A program made the translations under genes and the position numbers. The notes below the pieces were generated by a model. It was not told where the DNA came from and searched no databases. It saw only the letters and a list, made by a program, of their open reading frames with translations. From DASXKD01 sp963762735 (GTDB lineage Bacteria > Actinomycetota > Actinomycetes > Streptosporangiales > Streptosporangiaceae), in NCBI GenBank assembly GCA_963762735.1, contig CAVXMG010000032.1:186001-250000 (forward strand): a stretch of DNA of 64,000 nt. Direction: 5' to 3'. How positions within the stretch are numbered: the stretch's first letter is position 1; each line of letters opens with the position of its first letter. This document shows, piece after piece, positions 33,933 through 42,881 of this stretch.

Positions 33933-34682
33933 GTGGCAGGCAACCCGGTGGTGCTCGACGTGCTGCAGACCGTGGTTTCGTCGCTGGCCGGGCAGACGGG
34001 CAGGGCCGCCCTCGACATCGTGGACGCGGGCGGCGGGACCGGCGGCTTCGCCGTGCCGCTGGCGAGCCTGGGCCACCACGTGACCGTGATCGACCCGAGC
34101 CCGGATTCGCTGGCCGCCGCGCAGCGCCGCGCGGCCGAGCAGAACGTGCCGCTGCGCGCCGTCCAGGGCGACGCGGCCGACCTGGCCGACCTCGCCGGGA
34201 AGCAGAGCGCCGACCTGGTCCTGTGCCACAGCGTGCTGGAGTACGTGGACTCGCCGCCCGCCGCGATGGCGGCCATCGCGGCGGTCCTGCGATCCGGCGG
34301 GGCGGTCAGCGTGCTGACCGCGAGCGCGGTGGCGGCGGTCATCCACCGGGGCCTGGCGGGCCGGTTCGACGAAGCACGGCGGCTGCTCGACGGCCTCGGC
34401 GGTGCAGCGAGCGGTAGCGGCGACGGCGGTGGCCCGGCGGACGGGCCCGGCGCCTGCCCGCGGCGGTTCACCGTGGCCGGGGTCACCGGCCTGATCGAGC
34501 AGGCCGGGCTGCGCCCGGGCCCGGCACTGGGGGTGCGGGTCTTCGCCGACCTGGTGCCCCGCGTCGTCGCCGACGCCGACCCCGGCGCGGCCCAGGCGCT
34601 GCAGCGGCTGGAGCTGGCGGCTGCCGCCCACCCGGCCTTCCACGATTTCGCCGCCCAGGTCCACGTGCTGGGGTACCGGTGA
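33933..34682 (+). CDS. class I SAM-dependent methyltransferase
   Basis: 249 residues with a Rossmann methyltransferase core. Motif I is ALDIVDAGGGTGGFAVPLAS, motif II HVTVIDPSPDSLAAAQRRA, an acidic motif at AVQGDAADLADLAG, and motif IV SADLVLCHSVLEYVDSPP. GTG 33933 has GAGGAG upstream. A methyltransferase of this type commonly precedes dinB in actinobacteria, and dinB starts 33 bp later here. The substrate is unknown. CmoA/Smt-like small-molecule or tRNA methylation are both possible. Confidence 0.85.
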   Translation: MAGNPVVLDVLQTVVSSLAGQTGRAALDIVDAGGGTGGFAVPLASLGHHVTVIDPSPDSLAAAQRRAAEQNVPLRAVQGDAADLADLAGKQSADLVLCHSVLEYVDSPPAAMAAIAAVLRSGGAVSVLTASAVAAVIHRGLAGRFDEARRLLDGLGGAASGSGDGGGPADGPGACPRRFTVAGVTGLIEQAGLRPGPALGVRVFADLVPRVVADADPGAAQALQRLELAAAAHPAFHDFAAQVHVLGYR

Positions 34683-34715
34683 CCGAGCGCGCCGGGGCAG
34701 TGAAGGGGGAGGGCA

Positions 34716-35963
34716 GTGAAGGGAGATGGAGAGGTGGGTGGGGGGCTGCCCGACGACACAGGCTGCCGCATCCTGCACGTGGACATGGACGCCTTCTACG
34801 CCAGCGTGGAAGTGCGTGACCAGCCGGAACTGACCGGGAAGCCGGTGATCGTGGGTGCCGTCGGCGGCCGCGGCGTGGTGCTGTCGGCCACCTACGAAGC
34901 GCGCGCGTACGGGGTGCGGTCGGCCATGCCGGTGAGCCGGGCGCAGCGGCTGTGCCCGCACGCGGTGTTCGTGGCGCCGCGCCACGGGGTCTACGGCGCC
35001 GTCTCCAAGGAGATCATGGCCCTGTTCCGCGGGGTGACCCCCGAGGTGGAGCCGCTGTCCATGGATGAGGCGTTCCTCGACGTCGGCGGGGCCATCCGGC
35101 GGCTGGGGCCGCCCGCCGCCATCGCCCGGCGGATCCGGGCCAGCGTCCGCGGCCAGTACGGGCTGACCTGCTCGGTCGGCGTGGCCACCACCAAGTTCGT
35201 GGCCAAGCTCGCCTCCACGGTGAGCAAGCCCGACGGGCTGCTCGTGGTCCCGGCCGCCGGCGTCCTCGGCTTCCTGCACCCGCTGCCGGTCTCCGCGCTG
35301 TGGGGCGTGGGGGAGCGGACCGGCGAGGTGCTGGCCAGGTTCGGGCTCCGCACGGTGGGGGACATCGCGCGCACGCCTGCCGACACCCTGCAGCGGCAAC
35401 TCGGCACCGCGGCCGGCGCGCACCTGTCCGCCCTGGCCTGGGGGCGGGACCCGCGCCCGGTGCTGCCTGGGGTGCCGGACAAGAGCATCGGCGCGGAGGA
35501 GACGTTCGCCACGGACGTGGCAGATCCCGTGGTGATCCGCAGGGAACTGCTGCGGCTGTCCGAGCGGACGGCGCAGGGGCTGCGGGCGGGCGGCTGGATG
35601 GCCAGGACCGTGGTGGTCAAGCTCCGCCTGGCCAACTTCAAGACGATCACCCGGTCCAAGACCCTGCCCGAGCCCACCGACGTGGCGCAGCGGATCTACA
35701 CCACGGCGTGTGCCCTGCATGAGGGGTCCGGGCTCGACTCCAGGGCCCGGCTGCGCCTGGTCGGGGTCCGGGCGACCGGCCTGCTCTCCGTGGGGACCGT
35801 GACGACCCAGCTCGCCCTGGGCGAGGAACCGCCTCCCTGGCGGGACGCGGAGCAGGCGGTGGACAAGATCGCCGGGCGGTTCGGCACCGGGACGGTGCGC
35901 CCGGCGGCGCTGGTCCGCCACACCGAGCGCGGCGGCCCGCCGCGCACCAGGGAGAGCGCGTGA
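34716..35963 (+). CDS. dinB: DNA polymerase IV (Y family)
   Basis: DinB carries out error-prone translesion synthesis. The 415-residue protein has catalytic carboxylates in ILHVDMDAFYASVEVRD and PLSMDEAFLDVGG. Nucleotide-binding residues are in VLSATYEARAYGVRSAMPVS, and the helix-hairpin-helix region is VSALWGVGERTGEVLARFGL. The little-finger domain follows from about residue 260. GTG 34716 has AGGGGGAGGG just upstream. The usual C-terminal beta-clamp motif is not obvious. No SOS box was recognised. Confidence 0.94.
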   Translation: MKGDGEVGGGLPDDTGCRILHVDMDAFYASVEVRDQPELTGKPVIVGAVGGRGVVLSATYEARAYGVRSAMPVSRAQRLCPHAVFVAPRHGVYGAVSKEIMALFRGVTPEVEPLSMDEAFLDVGGAIRRLGPPAAIARRIRASVRGQYGLTCSVGVATTKFVAKLASTVSKPDGLLVVPAAGVLGFLHPLPVSALWGVGERTGEVLARFGLRTVGDIARTPADTLQRQLGTAAGAHLSALAWGRDPRPVLPGVPDKSIGAEETFATDVADPVVIRRELLRLSERTAQGLRAGGWMARTVVVKLRLANFKTITRSKTLPEPTDVAQRIYTTACALHEGSGLDSRARLRLVGVRATGLLSVGTVTTQLALGEEPPPWRDAEQAVDKIAGRFGTGTVRPAALVRHTERGGPPRTRESA

Positions 35964-36200
35964 CGTGCCCTCCGGGCGGTGCGCGCCGGGGGCGGCCGGT
36001 GGCCTGGCGGCTATGCCGGGACTTCCTGCCCGAATCCGGCACGAGCCGGGAACCCGTCCCTGGTCGCGCAAGCCAACCCTCTCTTTGCCTCCGGCTGCTC
36101 TTTCCCCGACCTTGCAGCCCTCGTATTGTGGAGGGATACGGACGCCGTGAGGCCAAGGTCACCGCACCCGTCCCCACGCGAGAGGTTCATGGGAGGCGCA

Positions 36201-36656
36201 GTGCCGCTCTCTGAGCACGAGCAGCGTCAGCTCGAGCAGATCGAGCAGGCGCTCTATTCCGACTACCCGAAGCTTGCCCAGTCCGTGCGCTCGCAGGATC
36301 CCCGGATCCACTACAAGCGCCGGGTCGTCGAGGCCGCGATCGGGTTCGTGATCGGTGTAGGCCTGCTCCTGGCCGGAGTGATATCGAAGATCATCTTTGT
36401 CGGCGTCGGCGGGTTCCTCGTCATGCTGGCGTGTGCGATGTGGGCGCTGACCAGCTGGCGGCACATGGGCGGGATCGTGAGCGGCAAGGGCCTTGGCGTG
36501 GCCCGCGCAGAGGCCGCCCCGGCCCGTGGCCAGCGTGGCCAGCGTGGCCGCCGTCCGGCCGCCAGGCGCCGCCGGGGGGCGCGGGAGAAGTCCGGGCTCA
36601 GCTTCATGGAGCGGCTCGAGGAACGCTGGCGCCGCCGCCAGGAGGGTGGCAGGTAA
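36201..36656 (+). CDS. DUF3040 membrane protein
   Basis: The start PLSEHEQRQLEQIEQALYSD is the DUF3040 signature. GTG 36201 has GGGAGG six bases upstream and gives 151 residues. Two membrane segments follow (AAIGFVIGVGLLLAGVI, IIFVGVGGFLVMLACAMWAL), then a highly basic tail (GQRGQRGRRPAARRRRGARE) that could contact nucleic acid or lipid head groups. DUF3040 genes are common near the dcw cluster in actinobacteria, but their role is unknown. It is convergent with the tgpA-like gene. Confidence 0.88.
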   Translation: MPLSEHEQRQLEQIEQALYSDYPKLAQSVRSQDPRIHYKRRVVEAAIGFVIGVGLLLAGVISKIIFVGVGGFLVMLACAMWALTSWRHMGGIVSGKGLGVARAEAAPARGQRGQRGRRPAARRRRGAREKSGLSFMERLEERWRRRQEGGR

Positions 36657-36762
36657 GGTCCGCGGCGTTACGCAGGCCCGCCAGCGCGGGTTCCTATCCG
36701 TAGCCCGAGATCGGGCCGGAGAAAGCACGCAGGCCAGGCCATACGGTGGCCCGGTCCGGGGG

Positions 36763-39218
36763 CTAAACGGGAGCGGGCTTGTCGCTTCGGACCACCGATA
36801 CGTCGCCATGAGGTGACAGGTGGCGCCGTGCCCTCGTCGTCGCCAGTTCCATCCAGCCGAACACGTCAAGCAGGTGCTGGGCACCGGCCCGAACCGGAAT
36901 CAGCGCCGAGGGCGGCGCGACGATCGCGAGCCAGCGCGCCGAGGCCGCACCGGAGCGCGCGACGACGCGCCGTACCAGGGCCTCGTCCGCTTGAAGCCGG
37001 GAGGAATCGGCCGGACTGATCGCGTAGCTCGCGCGTTCCTCGGCCACGGCGATGCGCTCCAGCGCGTCACGCTCGGCGCCCGCCAGGCCCAGCCTCGTGG
37101 CGAGGCGGCGGGTAAGCGCGCGGGGCGTCTCGCTGTCCCGGTAGGGGATCCGGTGGTCAGTCAGGTCGTTGCGCAGTTCGTGCCAGGCCACATGGGCCCT
37201 GGCCACATCGTCATGAGCCCGCCACCACCGCCACCGGCGGCCCGCGGCCCGGGTCGTGGCGGGCGCGATCAGCATCAGCGCGAGCAGTGCGATGAACACG
37301 GGCACGATGGGCGACGTGCCGCCGTGCCGGCCTGCCGCGTTGCCGCCCGCACCGCCGGGGGCGGTCTTCTTCAGCTTGTTCAGGCCCGCCTGGCTCTTGC
37401 TTTCCGGTGTCGATCCGGGGTTGGGGTTGGTAGTGACCTGCTGGCCGGTCGCCGGGTTGATGACCTGCTGGTCGGAGAGCGGCGTCGAATAGGGCGGAGG
37501 TGAGGCCGTGGCCTGCCCGGGCTGCCCGGCCGGGTTCGGCGGGGTCGGCTCGAAGCGCAGCCAGCCGACGGTGGGGAAGTAGAGTTCCGGCCAGGCGTGC
37601 GCGTCGCTGGTCTTCACCTGCCAGTTGTCGTTCCCGATGAAGGAGCCCTGGGTGTAGCCCACGACGACGCGGGACGGAATGCCCACCAGTCGCGCCAGCA
37701 CGGCCATCGCGAAGGCGAACTGCTGGCAGTACCCCGCCTTGGACTTGGTCAGGAACTGGATCAGGGCGGAGGGGCTCTGCGTCGACGGTACCTTCAGCGT
37801 GTACCTGAAGTGACCGGGGGCGGTGAACCAGGCCTGGATCGCCACTGCCTTGCCGTAGGGGGTGGTATTGCTTCTGGTGATCCGCTTCACCAGCTTCATG
37901 ATCTTCTTCGTCCGGTACTGGGGCGGGACGTTGAGATACCCGCTGGATGATGCCACCGCGTCGGGCAGCGGGCGCAACTGCTGGGGCAGCGGGTTCACGT
38001 CCTTGGCGATCACCTGGTAGTGCAGGCCGGCCAGCCGGGCGCTGGGCGAGAGCACCGACAGCGTGTTCCCGTCGACCCGCCAGTCACCGCCGCCGCCGAC
38101 CTTGACCTGGCGCGCCGCGTAGGGCAGCGGCAGGTAGTTGACGTTGCCCCGGCTCGCCAGGTTTTTGCCCAGGGTGATCCACTCGTGCACAGAGGGCCAC
38201 CTAGAGCTTTCTGCCGTCCTGGCCAGGCCCGGCACCGCGGGCATGAAACCCCGGCGGGTGAGGGCCGTCGTGGCAGGCACCGATCCCATGGTCCACGCGT
38301 TGGTGGTGAGGTTGCCCAGCACGTAGACCTGCAGGTAAGGCGGCGTGCCATCCGGGGTGTGATAGGACAGCACCGGCACCGGGCGGGTCTCCCGCAGGTC
38401 GGTGTTCAGCAGGTCAAGGGGCTTGGGGAAGGAGATACGGCCATGACTGCCCCCGCTGCCTTTCCCGGTGCCCTCCCCGGGGAAGAGCCGGTGTGCCTTC
38501 AGCCCGGGGACCAGCAACGGCAGGGCGAGCGCGATCACGACCGCGGCCGAGCCGATCCGGCGGCCCGCGGCGGCCAGCGGCCTGACGTCCGGGCCGAGGC
38601 TGTCCCCGTCGTCCTGCCAGGGGTGGATGAGCCGCCCCCACAGCCGCAGCCGGTGCCTGCCGTCGGCCGAGAGCAGGCCCAGGTAGCCCACCATGCCCGC
38701 GCAGAACACCAGCGTCCCGCCCACCGCGCCCGGCCGGGCATCGGTGGTCAGCGGCACGCAGAAGAGCACAAGGAGCGGCAGACCGGCGAGGGCCGGGCGG
38801 TGCAGCCGCACCGCGAGCACGTCGGTCAGGACGGCGACCAGGCCGATCCCGGCCACGGTGAGCAGCACGATCCCGGGCCGCGGGCGGGACCGGCGGCGCG
38901 TACTTGTGACATCTCGGACATGGCCTGGTGGAGCAGCAGCTGGAGGTGGCGCATGGACGCGCCGGTGGGCACCAGGCCTGCCCAGGACTGACGGCCGGCG
39001 AACACCGCGTTGAGGTAAAGGAATTCCGCGCCGACCGCGGCGACGACGCAGAGAATCGCGGGAATCGGCCGCCGCCGGGTCGCGGCGCCGACCGCGGCCA
39101 CCACGATGACCACCCCGATGCCCCCCCAGAACCATGTCCCGCCGGCGAGCAGCGGGTACAGGGCGATCGATGCCAGCACGGTCGCGAGGGCTGCGGCCAC
39201 GGTCAGGCGCGTGTTCAT
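36763..39218 (-). pseudogene. tgpA: TgpA-like membrane transglutaminase, interrupted by an apparent -1 frameshift
   Basis: The first part starts at ATG 39218 (MNTRLTVAAALATVLASIAL) and encodes three membrane segments up to LLLHQAMSEMSQ. The reading then shifts near 38885: PGIVLLTVAGIGLVAVLTDV is in a different frame. One missing G in the GGG run there would join them. The rest shows further membrane segments, an extracytoplasmic transglutaminase core with the Cys in SKAGYCQQFAFAMAVLARLV, the His in TSDAHAWPELYF and an Asp/Glu partner, a final membrane segment (PVFIALLALMLIAPATTRAA) and a DUF4129-like tail. Start overlaps the DUF58 stop (ATGA). Partner genes are moxR and DUF58, the standard trio. 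A sequencing indel is as likely as a true lesion. Confidence 0.82.
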
Positions 39219-40576
39219 CGGCTCGCTCCAGCTCCTGCGGGCGGGGTGGCGGTGCTCGCCGCCGGGGTTCCGTTTCCGCCGTTCGGGGCGCCGCGGCCTG
39301 GCTCGGGCTCGATGGCCGGGCCGGGCGCGGTAGGGGCGCCGCGGACCATGTGGGTGCGGTTGAGCATGTCCCAGGCCACGCCGAGCGGCGTGTCGGCGGT
39401 CACCGTGGCCACCCGCCAGCCGGCCGCGCTGAGGACCCTTGATGCCTCGTCTGTTTCCCCGGCCACCCCGGTGCCCGGCCGCTCGGCCGCCCAGGTGGAG
39501 ACTGCGAGCAGCAGGGCCATAGCCGGGCCCGTGGCCCGCCGGGCGGTGGCGAGCTGCCGTGCCTCACCAGCGCTCAGGTGCCCGGCCACCACGACAAACA
39601 GCCCGCTGGTGTCCGCGGGCAGTTGCGCCAGCCCGGTGCTCAGCGAGGAATTGCGGGAGGGCCGGATGACGGCGAGGGTGTCGAGCAGCACGTCCTCGAA
39701 CGTGCCGGGCGCGGTCACCCGGCCGGCGTCGGTGACGAACTCCGTGTCCATCTCCTCGCCCGCCAGGTGCACTCCGATGGACGCGGCGGCGCTGACCGCG
39801 TATTCGAAGGACGAGGCCGGGCCACGGCCGCCGTGGCCGCCGAGGCGGGTGTCAAGGAACAGCACCGCACGGTTTCGCCAGCGCTGCTCCTCGCGGCGCA
39901 CCATGAGCTCCCCGTACCGCGCGGTGGAGCGCCAGTGCACCCGGCGGAGCTCATCGCCGTCCCGGTAGGCGCGCGGCACCACATCGTCCTCGCCCGCCGC
40001 CGCCGCGGTGCTGGCGCGGGCGTCGCCCTCGCCGAGCCAGGATCCGGCGAGGGAGGCGCGCGGGAGCGCGGTGACCGCAGGGGTGACCACCAGCGTGCTC
40101 GCCGGTGCCCCCACGCTCCCCACCTTGGCCAGGCCGAAGGCGTCCGCCACCCGGACGTTCAGCGGGCCGATGGCGTACTTGCCCCGGTGATCGGGCTGGA
40201 TCGGGTAGCTCAGCCGGCGTGAACCGCCCGGCTCGATCCGGTCCAGGATGAACCGTGGCCTGCTGCCGATCGAGTAAGGCACGGTGTCCTCGGCCAGCAG
40301 CAGCCCGGTAGGCAGCCGGGACACGTTGTTGAGCTGGATGGACACCGAGGCGGTATGCCCGGCCGGCACTCGGGCCGGGCTGATCGCCCTGGCCCAGCTG
40401 ATCCGGTACCTGGTCCGGCTCGCGGCGAGGACGGACAGCACCGGCAGGATGATCAGTACCCCGCCGATGCTGAGCAGGGTGCGCTGCCCGAGTCCGAGCC
40501 CGAGCACGCCTGCGGCTGCTCCTGCGGCCACAAAAGCCCTGCCGCGGGTGGTGAATCCGGCCAGCATCGACCGCAT
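39215..40576 (-). CDS. DUF58 domain-containing membrane protein
   Basis: 453 residues with two N-terminal membrane segments (FVAAGAAAGVLGLGLG, TLLSIGGVLIILPVLSVLAA) and the DUF58 signature YRDGDELRRVHWRSTARYGE. The C-terminal part resembles a von Willebrand A-like fold (AVLFLDTRLGGHGGRG) and ends in a disordered Pro/Gly/Ala tail. DUF58 proteins work with MoxR AAA+ ATPases, which lie upstream here on the same strand, and TgpA follows in overlap. The trio is thought to act in envelope stress or protein assembly. The exact function is unknown. Confidence 0.9.
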   Translation of the reverse strand: MRSMLAGFTTRGRAFVAAGAAAGVLGLGLGQRTLLSIGGVLIILPVLSVLAASRTRYRISWARAISPARVPAGHTASVSIQLNNVSRLPTGLLLAEDTVPYSIGSRPRFILDRIEPGGSRRLSYPIQPDHRGKYAIGPLNVRVADAFGLAKVGSVGAPASTLVVTPAVTALPRASLAGSWLGEGDARASTAAAAGEDDVVPRAYRDGDELRRVHWRSTARYGELMVRREEQRWRNRAVLFLDTRLGGHGGRGPASSFEYAVSAAASIGVHLAGEEMDTEFVTDAGRVTAPGTFEDVLLDTLAVIRPSRNSSLSTGLAQLPADTSGLFVVVAGHLSAGEARQLATARRATGPAMALLLAVSTWAAERPGTGVAGETDEASRVLSAAGWRVATVTADTPLGVAWDMLNRTHMVRGAPTAPGPAIEPEPGRGAPNGGNGTPAASTATPPAGAGASR

Positions 40577-40675
40577 GCGGCGCCCTTCCTCGAACCTGCT
40601 CTTCTCAACCTACGGACGAGCTCGCGTTGATGCCAAGTAAAGGTCCTCGTTTCCCGGCGGCCTGGCTGGCCGTGC

Positions 40676-41653
40676 TCAGCGCAACTGGGGCAGTGGCATG
40701 CGCTCGACGATCGCCGCCAGCACCCGTTCAGGCGACTGCTGTGTGACCACCGCCTCGGCGCTCGGCAGCAGCCGGTGCGCCAGCACCGGCAGGGCCAGCG
40801 CCTGCATGTCATCGGGGATGACGAAGTCGCGGCCGTCCAGGGCGGCCCTGGCCCGGCCCGCCCGCAGCAGGTGGAGCGTGGCCCGCGGCGAGGCGCCCAG
40901 CCGCAGCTCCGGCGAGGCGCGGGTCGCGGCGACCAGCCTGATCACGTACTGCTTCAGCGGCTCGGCCACGTGGACCGCCCGCACCGCGGCGATCAGCTCC
41001 CTGATGTCCTCGGCCTGGGCCACCGGCTCCAGCGTGTCCAGCGGCGAGGACGACCCGTGCACGTCGAGCATTGCCAGCTCGGACTCGGCGCTCGGGTAGC
41101 CCATCGAGATCCTGGCCGTGAAGCGGTCCCGCTGCGCTTCTGGCAGCGGGTAGGTGCCTTCCATCTCGATCGGGTTCTGGGTGGCGATCACCATGAACGG
41201 CGGGGACAGCGGGTAGGTCCGGCCGTCCACCGTCACCTGCCCCTCCTCCATGCACTCAAGCAGCGCGGACTGGGTCTTCGGCGAGGCCCTGTTGATCTCG
41301 TCGCCCACCACGATGTTCGCGAAGACCGGCCCCGGCTTGAACTCGAACTCGCGGCGCTCCTGGTTGTAGGCGCTCACCCCGGTGATGTCGCTGGGCAGCA
41401 GGTCCGGGGTGAACTGGATGCGCCGGACCGAACAGCCGGTGGACCGCGCCAGCGCCTTGGCCAGCATCGTCTTGCCCACTCCGGGCACGTCCTCGATCAG
41501 CACGTGCCCCTCGGCGAGCAGGACGGTCAGCGCGAGGCGGACGGCGTCGGACTTGCCCTCGATGATGGACTCCACGGCCTCGCCGACGCGGTGCGCTACC
41601 CGGACCAGCTCGTCAAGGGTCCGGCTGCTGCCTTGCCCCGTATCAAGAACCAC
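40676..41653 (-). CDS. MoxR-family AAA+ ATPase
   Basis: 325 residues. Walker A is EDVPGVGKTMLAKALA, Walker B is VVGDEINRASPKTQSALLEC, and sensor 1 is FMVIATQNPIEMEGTYPLPE, followed by AQRDRFTARISMGYPS. The C-terminal lid follows with GASPRATLHLLRAGRA. The start is GTG 41653. MoxR ATPases are chaperone-like partners of DUF58/VWA proteins, encoded directly downstream. The gene is divergent from mraZ across a 582-bp region. Confidence 0.94.
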   Translation of the reverse strand: MVLDTGQGSSRTLDELVRVAHRVGEAVESIIEGKSDAVRLALTVLLAEGHVLIEDVPGVGKTMLAKALARSTGCSVRRIQFTPDLLPSDITGVSAYNQERREFEFKPGPVFANIVVGDEINRASPKTQSALLECMEEGQVTVDGRTYPLSPPFMVIATQNPIEMEGTYPLPEAQRDRFTARISMGYPSAESELAMLDVHGSSSPLDTLEPVAQAEDIRELIAAVRAVHVAEPLKQYVIRLVAATRASPELRLGASPRATLHLLRAGRARAALDGRDFVIPDDMQALALPVLAHRLLPSAEAVVTQQSPERVLAAIVERMPLPQLR

Positions 41654-41950
41654 TTGACCCTCTCCCTCAGCTGCTCATCCTGAGCGCCGGGCTGATGGCT
41701 CACCGCCTGCCCGTGGTGCCCGACTGACCGTGCTTCAGACAGTACGTCCTGCAGGGGAATACGCGCGATGGGGCGCTCAGGTTCAGGCGGCGCCATGCCC
41801 GCCTGCGCTCCATAGCCCCTGCTGAGCCCCCTCCGGCCTGCCGCGTGCGGCCCGCCCCAGTTGGCCCGGCCGCGCTTGGCGTGGGCTTGGCGCCGGCTTG
41901 GCGTGGCCGCAACGGCCCGCCGGCGGCCCCTTCGGGTACCCGCCGGAAGC

Positions 41951-42082
41951 CCTTTCCGGTGCCGGTGGCGGCCTTTCCGTTGCCCGCCGTCAGTCCTTTC
42001 CGGTGCCGCCGCACCCCTTCCCGTTGGGCGGTGGCAGCCCTTTCCGGTGCCCGCCGCACCCCTTCCCGTGCCCGTCGAGGGC
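41951..42082. repeat. six degenerate ~22-bp tandem repeats
   Basis: Units beginning CCTTTCCG or CCTTCCCG start at about 41951, 41972, 41995, 42016, 42039 and 42061, so the spacing is 21-23 bp. A consensus is CCTTTCCGGTGCCCGCCGCA. The array lies immediately upstream of the MraZ box region. Confidence 0.75.
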
Positions 42083-42109
42083 CTCGCGGTGGGGCGGGCG
42101 GGGGAGCGA

Positions 42110-42178
42110 GTGGGGGACTGTGGGGAGCAAACAGCATTGACGGTGGGGGATTGTGGAGTACAGTGGAGCGCGGTGGGG
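42110..42178 (+). promoter_or_regulatory. mraZ promoter with phased MraZ-box array
   Basis: GTGG starts at 42143, 42153, 42163 and 42173, exactly ten bases apart (GTGGGG, GTGGAG, GTGGAG, GTGGGG). A second pair lies at 42110 and 42120. MraZ is known to bind direct GTGGG-type repeats with ten-base spacing in its own promoter. A minus-35 box TTGACG (42137-42142) and minus-10 box TACAGT (42159-42164) with a 16-base spacer lie inside the array, so autorepression is expected. Confidence 0.8.
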
Positions 42179-42235
42179 TGCACAGACGCCCGGGTGGGCT
42201 CATGGGTGCGGTGCGGGGAGTGGAGGTGAGGGCCG

Positions 42236-42667
42236 ATGTTCCTCGGCACTCACTCGCCACGCCTGGACGAGAAGGGCCGGATGTTCCTGCCGGCCAAGTA
42301 CCGCGAAGTCCTCGCTGCCGGTGTCGTGATCACCAAGGGCCAGGAGCGTTGCCTCTACGTGTTCCCCGCTGAGGAGTTCGCACGGATCACTGAGGGCCTG
42401 CGCACCGCGCCGGTCACCTCCAAGACGGTGCGCGACTACAGCCGCGTGCTCTTTGCCAGCGCCTCGGACGAGGTGCCGGACAAGCAGGGCCGGGTGACGA
42501 TCCCGCAGGGGCTGCGCGATTACGCGGGGCTGCAGCGGGAGTGCGTCGTGATCGGCGCCAACACCAGGCTGGAGATCTGGGACAACGCAGCGTGGGCGGC
42601 GTACCTGGCCGACCAGGAGGACGCCTTCTCTGATGCGTCGGAGGAGGTGCTGCCCGGCGTCTTGTGA
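42236..42667 (+). CDS. mraZ: transcriptional regulator MraZ
   Basis: A 143-residue protein with two SpoVT-AbrB-like halves, each with the DxxGR signature: PRLDEKGRMFLPAKYREVL and SDEVPDKQGRVTIPQGLRD. MraZ represses its own promoter and tunes the dcw cluster. GAGG lies upstream of ATG 42236. It is the first gene of the division cluster and stands right behind its likely operator. rsmH follows after 214 bp, a wider gap than usual, in which I see no further gene. Confidence 0.96.
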   Translation: MFLGTHSPRLDEKGRMFLPAKYREVLAAGVVITKGQERCLYVFPAEEFARITEGLRTAPVTSKTVRDYSRVLFASASDEVPDKQGRVTIPQGLRDYAGLQRECVVIGANTRLEIWDNAAWAAYLADQEDAFSDASEEVLPGVL

Positions 42668-42881
42668 CTGGCGCCGATGGCGGCAATAGCCGTGCACGGC
42701 GAGGTCTCCACCCGCGGCAGGGCGGCCTGCCGGCTGACGCCACTTCCCCGGCGCCAGGCGGCGAGGGGCCGCCTGCCCGTCGCGCGGATGGAGACCTGGC
42801 CGGGCACGCATGGCAGGAGTGGAGGGCACAGGCCGCCCACCGGGCCGGCGGCCGTGCGGAGAACCTGGAGAGGGGCTTGGC

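Larger units (their letters stand above)
41654..42235. other. 582-bp divergent intergenic region between moxR and mraZ
   Basis: No gene is supported here, although frames are open on both strands because of the base composition. From left to right it holds the moxR promoter side, a degenerate 22-bp tandem repeat (41951-42082), and the mraZ promoter with its phased GTGG boxes (42110-42178). Confidence 0.6.

Noticed and set aside
41596..42260. Long open frames on the minus strand between moxR and mraZ.
   Set aside because: They cover the tandem repeats and the mraZ promoter and have repetitive low-complexity translations. They are open because of base composition.
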